Positions 23,714 to 28,859 of a stretch of DNA of 28,859 nucleotides are shown here, piece by piece; position 1 is the stretch's first letter; every line of letters starts with the position of its first letter. The notes under the pieces are model-generated. The model made no database searches and was not told the DNA's origin. It saw nothing but the letters and a program-made list of their open reading frames with translations. A program made the translations under genes and the position numbers. Location of the stretch: the NCBI GenBank assembly GCA_038206235.1, contig JBBRBB010000040.1, positions 1 to 28,859 of the forward strand, in the 5' to 3' direction. Origin of the DNA: JBBRBB01 sp038206235. GTDB lineage: Bacteria; Bacteroidota; Bacteroidia; Chitinophagales; Chitinophagaceae.

Positions 23714-24382
23714 TTAGTCGTGAAAAATTATTTGTTGTTCTAAAAAGTGTTTTGTTTCCAAAAGATGATTGCAAACTTTTTTCACAATCGCTTCTTCACT
23801 TTGCAATACTTGCAGTGTGGGTTGTTGCTCCATTCCGTTTTTCTTTTTTAAGGTTTTGCAAAACTCTTTAAAAAGTTCATCATAATTGTCAGGAAAAAAC
23901 AGTTTTGTTTTCGGATAAATGCTTTTTATTTTCAAATATTCATTCAGTCCGACAAAATCATAATCAGGACAAAAAAGAATTTCTGTTGCTTCAACGTTTT
24001 TGCAGTTCTCAATTCCAATTCTTCCATACGTGTGAATGAAAGTGTAATCGGTACTAATTGTTTTCTCTGCTACCATGAAGCAATCCAAATTTTCAATGAA
24101 GCAAAGTTTTTCCGCTTTCAAATTGTTTAGTTGGATTGCAAATACATTGAAATCTTTTATGTGTTCGGATAAATCAATTTTGATGTTGTTTGCAAGAATT
24201 GTTTTGTTGCCTCGCAACAAAACAATTCTTTGACTTTCTTTTTTCCCTGCTTTACTATCTCTAAAGGTCTTTGCGTTTTGCATTGCGGTAAACCTTCCAC
24301 TTACTTCATTCGGGAAAGAGTTCTTGAAATGCTCCTTTAATTGCTCCTCATTTATTACCTCATAAAATTTCCCTTTGTTCAT
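23714..24382 (-). CDS. JetD/MksG-like TOPRIM nuclease, compact form
   Basis: The protein has 222 aa. Residues 93-150 carry the JetD C-terminal TOPRIM pattern: KLCFIENLDCFMVAE with the acidic E97, HTYGRIGIENCKNV, and ILFCPDYDFVGLNEYL with D140 and D142. These correspond to the E and DxD metal-binding residues of TOPRIM nucleases. In Wadjet systems JetD cuts plasmid DNA once the condensin has extruded it. Known JetD proteins are near 380-400 aa with an extended N-terminal arm domain. Here only about 90 residues precede the TOPRIM (VSGRFTAMQNAKTFRDSKAG). The start ATG lies within a 55-aa upstream ORF. The gene is 3 bp from the JetA-like gene. Confidence 0.7.
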   Translation of the reverse strand: MNKGKFYEVINEEQLKEHFKNSFPNEVSGRFTAMQNAKTFRDSKAGKKESQRIVLLRGNKTILANNIKIDLSEHIKDFNVFAIQLNNLKAEKLCFIENLDCFMVAEKTISTDYTFIHTYGRIGIENCKNVEATEILFCPDYDFVGLNEYLKIKSIYPKTKLFFPDNYDELFKEFCKTLKKKNGMEQQPTLQVLQSEEAIVKKVCNHLLETKHFLEQQIIFHD

Positions 24383-24527
24383 TTGCCGTTTTCAGTTCAA
24401 TGAACTTTGCAGTTTCCAAAATCAGAAAATCTTTTGAACGCAGAATGGTTTTAGCAATGCTGCTTTGCGGCATTCTTTTAACTTCTATAAGTTCTTTAAG
24501 GAAATTATGAAATAAGAGATTTTGCAT
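24360..24527 (-). CDS. Small 55-aa ORF between the ATPase and TOPRIM genes
   Basis: An ATG at 24527 opens a frame to TGA at 24360. The product begins MQNLLFHNFLKELIEVKRMP and continues QSSIAKTILRSKDFLILETA, ending with ELKTANEQREIL. It overlaps the end of the ATPase gene by 23 bp and the start of the TOPRIM gene by 23 bp, so it tiles the gap exactly. The peptide looks like a small helical or winged-helix unit (SSIAKTILRS). It could be a fifth subunit or a detached N-terminal piece of the JetD-like protein. A +1 change in the overlap would fuse the two, giving about 270 aa. Codon use resembles its neighbours. Confidence 0.55.
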   Translation of the reverse strand: MQNLLFHNFLKELIEVKRMPQSSIAKTILRSKDFLILETAKFIELKTANEQREIL

Positions 24528-27204
24528 TTTTATATCGGATACTTTTTACATTGGCACTGTCCACTTTCAATGGTTGTTTCTTTGATGATTTTTTTATCAC
24601 ATAATACTTTTCAATTCCTTCAATCTGTCTTGGTGCTGCAAAAATTGGAATGAAATTATACTTGATGCAGTAGTTTACAATCTGCCGAACATTGTGAGGT
24701 CCAATTTCCCCTAACTCGTCAATGTAAAGCACAATCTTGTTGTCGGGTGCATTATGCACCAAACGCCTAATGATGCTTAGAAACAAAAAGAGTTTCAAGA
24801 CTCTGTCGGTTGCTCTGGATTCTACTTGCTTGCTCAAATCAATTGGCGGTTTTTTTACTCCGTCAATTTCAAGTGAAATTTTCAACTCAAACAGTTCACT
24901 AAATTTAATTTCTCTGTTCTCCCTGATTTTGTCCTCCAATGCTTTTATGCTTTCGGTTTGTTCCAATGAAGTAGTGAACAAATCTGCTCTTTGGTCAAGT
25001 TTAGAAATTCTTGTTAGTGCTTGAATTTCTTTTTGAACATCAGATGCTACAATTGAAAGTTTTGTAATGTTTGAAACTGGGAAATCTTCCAACTCTTTGT
25101 TGTAGTCAGTAATGAAGCGTTGGAAGTGATTGTATTTATCTAAAAAATCGCTTGTTGGTTTTGTAAACTCGGTGTAAACAAGCTGCAACAAATCTTTATA
25201 AATAGAATCAAGGTCTTTAATGTTGTCAACCTTCTGCTGAACTTTTTGAATGAATCTATCAATATCCTTTTCATCAATTTTGAGGTCTTTGTTTACCAAA
25301 ACATAAAGTTCAAATCTTGAATGTTTCTTTTTATTTAGTTCTCCTATTTGGTTCAGCAATTCTGAATATGCTTCATCAATATTTTTGTTTAGGATTACTT
25401 CGGTGTCAGGCAAATCAAATTCTTTTGTTCTTTCAAAATGTTCTTTAATTATTCGGTCTCTAATTTTTAAATTATCTCTTTTCTTTTCCTCTGTAGTCAG
25501 TAAGATTTGGGTTTTCTTAATGTCTTGCTCAACATCAAACGCTTTTGTTTTTGAATCAAGTTCTTTGCTTTTGTAATCGTTAATTCTTCCTTGTATTTCT
25601 TCCTGTTCTGCTGCGTAAATAGCTCTGTTCTCAATTTTATCAAGAAGCTGTTGCTTCTCATTCAAAAGTTTCTCAACATCTTTTTGCTTCCCCTCTTTGG
25701 TTACGGTGTCTTTTACAAACTCTAAAGTTTTTTTCTTCGCTTCAAGTTGTTCTTTAATGTCTTTAAAAAATTCCCTTACTTCATCAATTGTTTCAATCGG
25801 GTCAATCGTTATTCCTGAAATATTTATTTCTCCGTCAAAAATTTTCAGTAGCTCCGTTATCTTAGTTACTTTTTTAAAATCTGTTTTGTCTGTGTTGAGT
25901 TCTAAAATTTTCGGATGAAGAATGCTGTTTAGTTTTTGTTTTACTTCAACATTGTCGGAAATATTTTGCCCAAGAATTTTGTCAAACTCTTTCCCCTTTT
26001 TTTCCAACTGGTTGAATTGAGTTTGTAGTTTTCCAATTTCTAATTTGAGCTGCGGTTCTGTGATTTTCTCTTTCTTTATTTTCTGTAACTCTGAAAGAAG
26101 ATGTGTGTTTTCTTCTTTGAATTTATCTACTTCGTTTAGTAATCCGCTGTATGGTAAACTTCCTTTTTTAAATTGGTCAATGATTAAAAGTTCATCCGTA
26201 ACTTTTTTTAAGTTTCTTCCTTCACCTTCTGCAAGTGTGTTGAACTTTGTTTCGTTTTGTTTGTGTTCTGTGTATTGCTTGCTTAGAGTTTCGGTAATCT
26301 TAATTGTTAGTGTTCTAATTCCTCTTTGTAAATCGCTATCGTATGCAAGTTGCTTTGCTATGTCTTTTGTTTCCTTGTTGAACTGCTGAACAAAAGTATT
26401 TTTCAATTCTGCACTAAGTCGTTTAATAGCATTGAAATCATCATTCTGTTTTTTTAGAATTTTAAACTCTTCTTGAATGGCTCTAAGGTTTTTTACCTCT
26501 TGTTCTGTTTCCCTTAGCTTCTCTACTTTTTTATTTGTGTTGTTTGCAAAAACCGGAAGTGTTTCTTCGTTCACATTTGCAGCAATCAATAACGAATCTT
26601 TAAACTCCGGCTCGTCAATATCGCTTGACTTTAAAAGGAAGTGATAAATTTTAGTAAAACTATTGCTGTGTGATTTTCCAGTCCGTGAGATTTTATCAGT
26701 TGTCAAAACAACTGGTTTGTTCTCTGCTTTCTTGCTGTAAACAATGTCGTAAAGTTCATCAGGTTTTAGTTGCTCTGGTTTGGAATGAGTTTTCAAAAGA
26801 AGGTTGGCAACAATCTTCTCAAAACTAATAGGCGAAAAGCCCCTATCAGTTCTTTCAAAAAAATATTCTTCTTTGTAGGATGAATTGAATTTGTAATACT
26901 CCAATTCAAAGTTTGCATTCGCTTTTACTAAAATGCAATAGGTGTAACCGCTTTTGTTTATTTCAAAAATTACGAAACTCTGATTGATTGTCTTGAAGTA
27001 ATGCTTTATTGATTCTTTCAACTTTCTGTCACCCTCAAAAAGCATTTTCCCTTGGTCAATGATGTAGAGAAAATTGAGTGTGTTTATGAGTGAACTTTTA
27101 CCAACATTGCTGTCCGCCTCCAATTGAATACTGTTGGTGTCGCCAATTAAGATGTCAGCTTTAGCATATAATTCTGAATTTATAATTACAATCCTGTTTA
27201 GCAT
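24505..27204 (-). CDS. JetC/MksB-like SMC ATPase of a Wadjet-type condensin
   Basis: This 899-aa ATPase has the SMC/MukB plan. An N-terminal P-loop LEADSNVGKSSLINTLNFLY at residues 28-47 carries GKS at 35-37; the first Gly of GxxxxGKS is Ala30. Long coiled coils occupy about residues 220-740, with many Lys/Glu/Leu heptads around a central non-coil stretch (LNTDKTDFKKVTKITELLKI). A C-terminal head includes ESRATDRVLKLFLFLSIIRR at the ABC-signature position and Walker B KIVLYIDELGEIG with D829 and E830. Such ATPases extrude DNA loops. It is shorter than JetC or MukB (1,100-1,500 aa). It is the first gene of the five-ORF operon. RecN/SbcC-like repair ATPases were considered, but kite, kleisin and TOPRIM partners favour Wadjet/Mks. 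Confidence 0.75.
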   Translation of the reverse strand: MLNRIVIINSELYAKADILIGDTNSIQLEADSNVGKSSLINTLNFLYIIDQGKMLFEGDRKLKESIKHYFKTINQSFVIFEINKSGYTYCILVKANANFELEYYKFNSSYKEEYFFERTDRGFSPISFEKIVANLLLKTHSKPEQLKPDELYDIVYSKKAENKPVVLTTDKISRTGKSHSNSFTKIYHFLLKSSDIDEPEFKDSLLIAANVNEETLPVFANNTNKKVEKLRETEQEVKNLRAIQEEFKILKKQNDDFNAIKRLSAELKNTFVQQFNKETKDIAKQLAYDSDLQRGIRTLTIKITETLSKQYTEHKQNETKFNTLAEGEGRNLKKVTDELLIIDQFKKGSLPYSGLLNEVDKFKEENTHLLSELQKIKKEKITEPQLKLEIGKLQTQFNQLEKKGKEFDKILGQNISDNVEVKQKLNSILHPKILELNTDKTDFKKVTKITELLKIFDGEINISGITIDPIETIDEVREFFKDIKEQLEAKKKTLEFVKDTVTKEGKQKDVEKLLNEKQQLLDKIENRAIYAAEQEEIQGRINDYKSKELDSKTKAFDVEQDIKKTQILLTTEEKKRDNLKIRDRIIKEHFERTKEFDLPDTEVILNKNIDEAYSELLNQIGELNKKKHSRFELYVLVNKDLKIDEKDIDRFIQKVQQKVDNIKDLDSIYKDLLQLVYTEFTKPTSDFLDKYNHFQRFITDYNKELEDFPVSNITKLSIVASDVQKEIQALTRISKLDQRADLFTTSLEQTESIKALEDKIRENREIKFSELFELKISLEIDGVKKPPIDLSKQVESRATDRVLKLFLFLSIIRRLVHNAPDNKIVLYIDELGEIGPHNVRQIVNYCIKYNFIPIFAAPRQIEGIEKYYVIKKSSKKQPLKVDSANVKSIRYKNAKSLIS

Positions 27205-27228
27205 AAATAGTCATAAAAAAAAGTTAGT

Positions 27229-27236
27229 CAAATGTA
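27229..27236 (-). promoter_or_regulatory. Candidate -7 box of the condensin-like operon
   Basis: Minus-strand TACATTTG fits TAnnTTTG exactly, 24 bp before the ATPase ATG. No good -33 TTTG is present at the standard distance. The 27237-27400 stretch upstream is GT-rich and non-coding, with short blocks also found at 21100-21190. Confidence 0.4.
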
Positions 27237-27400
27237 AGGATTGAGGTCGGTCTTTTGTGCGTTGGGGCAAAAACAAATGTGCTGCAATTGTGTATCGGTT
27301 TGTGGGTGGCTTTGCAGCTCTTTTTGCTTTTGCGAAGCGTTGGCTTGTCTGTTCATGTTTTGTTAGTTGGTTTGTGTCAGCATGGTGGTCGTGTAGCATG

Positions 27401-27530
27401 ACGCATAACGGTACGGCTTTGTGCAGGCGGGGAAATAGAATTCCGTCTGCCCGGAACTGTAGCTGAAACCTGCACCACTGCTGATTATTACCACGTCTGC
27501 CCCGCTTGCACAAAACCGCATGTTGCCTGC
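27401..27530 (-). other. attC-like palindromic element F
   Basis: This is the shortest copy (130 bp) and the upstream edge of the condensin/Abi unit. In gene direction it starts GCAGGCAAC-ATGCG-GTTTTGTGC and ends GCACAAAGCC-GTACC-GTTATGCGT. The inner arms TTGTGCAAGCGGGG and CCCCGCCTGCACAA pair at 13 of 14 positions. It lies 9 bp after the stop of the ABC-type gene. Confidence 0.72.
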
Positions 27531-27539
27531 CGTTAGTCA

Positions 27540-28448
27540 TTATTTTGATAACACCTTTGTTGCTTGTGCAAGAATTTCTTGTGGAATTATCAATCCTATT
27601 TTCTTTGCTGCACTTGTGTTTACAGTCAAATAATAGTTAGCTGGTTGCTTGATGGGCAGGTCACCTGGCTTCGCACCTTTCAATATCTTTTCAACAAAAT
27701 GCGCAGCTTCACGAAATTGTTGTACAAGATCTGGAGCCCAGGCCATGAGTCCACCGGCTTCGGCAAACAAGGTGGCCTGATATATTGCAGGAATACGGTT
27801 CTGTGAGGCGAAATCTACAATTAACTTACGATTAGATAGTGCCAGTCCTCCCTGAAAACTTAGCATCCCATTCATGCCATCAGTTACCAAATTCGCTAAT
27901 GCTTTTTCCAATTCAGCCAGTGAAGTGGCACGATAAGACTTTACTTGTATTCCGAGTTCAGCAGCCGTCTTTTCTGCTTCAATAAGCTGCGTTTCATGAC
28001 CACCGCGACCGGGAGTGGTTGAAAGTAATGCGATGGATGTTGCATCGGGAGCTACAGTTTTAAGCAATTGAAGACGCTTTGAAGTAACACCCGTAGGGAG
28101 TTCGTCCATGCCAGTGTAAATGCCACCAGGGTGGTCTAGGCTTTGGGCGAATCCGTTGCTGACCATGCCGGGACAGGTGGCGATCACCATAGGCATAGCG
28201 GTATTGACTTTCCTAATTTCGAGAGCAAAGGGAAGTGCAGCAACTACTATGAGAGCAAGATCCATGTGCGCAAGTTCCGCTGCCATGGTGGTATCTGAAG
28301 TATTGGGCCGGGAAAACCTTCTTTCGATAAAAATGTTTTGACCTTCACTGAAACCAAGCTTGCTTAACTCTTCAGTAAATGCTGACTCAAGTTCCGAATA
28401 ACCTGCACCACCGAAATAGCCAATTCGAGGAATGCTTGATGTTTGCAA
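27540..28448 (-). CDS. ABC transporter substrate-binding protein (ABC_sub_bind), signal peptide interrupted
   Basis: This is a periplasmic binding protein of the ABC_sub_bind family (LuxQ/YrpF-like, common in Proteobacteria). It shows PRIGYFGGAGYSELESAFTE, LGFSEGQNIFIERRF, MVSNGFAQSLDHPGGIYTGM, AELGIQVKSYRATSLAELEK, NRIPAIYQATLFAEAGGLMA and LPIKQPANYYLTVNTSAAKK near the C-terminus. The open frame begins at TTG 28448 or a few codons earlier. In the same frame an ATG at 28538 reads MHNVKTRRNFL, then TAG (28503-28505), then EIVILGYAAFGL, a twin-arginine-like signal peptide cut by one stop. So either the gene is inactive or a cytosolic form is made. No permease or ATPase genes are adjacent. Codon use is more GC-rich than its neighbours, suggesting transfer. 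It sits directly upstream of attC-like element F. Confidence 0.8.
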   Translation of the reverse strand: MQTSSIPRIGYFGGAGYSELESAFTEELSKLGFSEGQNIFIERRFSRPNTSDTTMAAELAHMDLALIVVAALPFALEIRKVNTAMPMVIATCPGMVSNGFAQSLDHPGGIYTGMDELPTGVTSKRLQLLKTVAPDATSIALLSTTPGRGGHETQLIEAEKTAAELGIQVKSYRATSLAELEKALANLVTDGMNGMLSFQGGLALSNRKLIVDFASQNRIPAIYQATLFAEAGGLMAWAPDLVQQFREAAHFVEKILKGAKPGDLPIKQPANYYLTVNTSAAKKIGLIIPQEILAQATKVLSK

Positions 28449-28538
28449 AATATTCTTAAAGGATGTGAGCCCAAATGCTGCGTAACCCAGAATAACAATT
28501 TCCTATAAAAAATTGCGCCTAGTTTTTACATTGTGCAT

Positions 28539-28859
28539 AAACTTATTTTAAACTTGCTAGAACAAATAAAATTCTATATTAAAAATAATCATTTAAGTTA
28601 AATGTTCAACCGGGTTCATTTTATCTATGACTTATTCTATGAAGTTGATCTCTTGTCCCTATGAAAATCTTTGTTAGTAGAATATAACCAGTTTAATGAG
28701 TAACCAACTTTGTCCGCATGGTGGTTTCAATGTTCTAACGCAACGATTTAATTCATTGAAGGTAAGAGTTTTGTTCACTTTTTCACCACTCCTATTTTGT
28801 CCCAACACCCTCCCACATTGGTTCTTAAGAGGGTATTGGGACAAAATAGTCGTTCAAGT
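28539..28859. other. Right-end intergenic region with a 21-bp inverted repeat
   Basis: No gene is seen here. At 28792-28812 and 28829-28849 two 21-bp arms, CTATTTTGTCCCAACACCCT(C) and (G)AGGGTATTGGGACAAAATAG, pair with one mismatch around a 16-nt loop. It could be a strong bidirectional terminator or the end of a mobile element cut off by the window. The stretch 28539-28790 is AT-rich with no clear signal. Confidence 0.6.

Noticed and set aside
24360..24391. Programmed frameshift joining the 55-aa ORF and the TOPRIM gene
   Set aside because: The required shift is +1 and I see no known +1 slippery signal in the overlap; coupled re-initiation is simpler. Not excluded, so kept only as an alternative.
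24737..26389. Several plus-strand ORFs opposite the SMC-like ATPase
   Set aside because: All are Ser/Phe/Leu-rich reverse images of coiled-coil Glu/Lys codons.
17687..27530. Classical integron with intI and attI
   Set aside because: No tyrosine recombinase or attI-like site is in the window and the outer boxes do not fit GTTRRRY, so only an integron-like array is claimed.
28731..28746. TCTAACGCAACG as the upstream box of the ABC-gene cassette
   Set aside because: It resembles the expected CTAACGGCAGGCAAC only after a 5-6 base gap, and no element-like arms follow.

Overview
The window comes from a low-GC Bacteroidota chromosome, most likely of the Chitinophagaceae/Sphingobacteriia type. This rests on a lineage-specific LptD-like protein with an OstA-like partner, promoters of the TTTG / TAnnTTTG kind, a four-helix-bundle (23S intervening-sequence) protein remnant, and close matches in NadB, DusB and LpxL-type proteins to that group as I know it. 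TGA is used as a stop, so the standard bacterial code applies. No rRNA, tRNA or CRISPR array was seen.

Positions 1-17663 are mostly housekeeping. An 8-bp tandem repeat (1-128) is followed by nfo (endonuclease IV), nadB, a lipid A-type acyltransferase, a decayed histidine kinase, tatC, a four-helix-bundle remnant, rpiB, dusB (minus strand), a CPBP membrane protease with an NAD-dependent epimerase, a HigB/HigA-type toxin-antitoxin pair and a DUF2007 protein. Then comes an envelope cluster: LptD-like (minus), N-acetylmuramoyl-L-alanine amidase, MlaD/MCE protein and a second OstA-like protein. Together with the acyltransferase these serve outer-membrane lipid and LPS traffic and peptidoglycan turnover.

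From 17687 to about 27530 the window changes character. Every gene lies on the minus strand, most are small and poorly characterised, and the genes are separated by six imperfectly palindromic elements of 130-203 bp (A-F). Their layout resembles integron attC sites: outer boxes such as GTTGCCTGC, inner arms GTTTGGC / GCCAAGC, and long stems with bulges. The box downstream of a gene matches, in inverted form, the box upstream of the same gene: 9 of 9 bases for three cassettes and 8 of 9 for a fourth. That is the pattern expected if each gene unit closes into a circle. The outer boxes do not fit the classical GTTRRRY core, and no integrase is in the window. This looks like an integron-like array of an unusual type.

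The largest unit (21049-27409) carries a complete defence-like locus. It is a divergent Wadjet/MksBEFG-type condensin operon in the order ATPase (JetC-like), a 55-aa small ORF, TOPRIM protein (JetD-like, very short), kleisin-like (JetA) and kite-like (JetB), followed by an Abi-family HEPN protein. Other cassettes carry an AbiC-like membrane protein, a lipoprotein, a secreted TonB-C-like protein and a four-helix membrane protein. The right end holds a periplasmic-binding-type ABC protein whose signal peptide is interrupted by an in-frame TAG, and then a 21-bp-arm inverted repeat.

Best candidate for a new system: the condensin/TOPRIM operon with its overlapping mini-gene, carried with an Abi gene as one oversized attC-like-bounded cassette.
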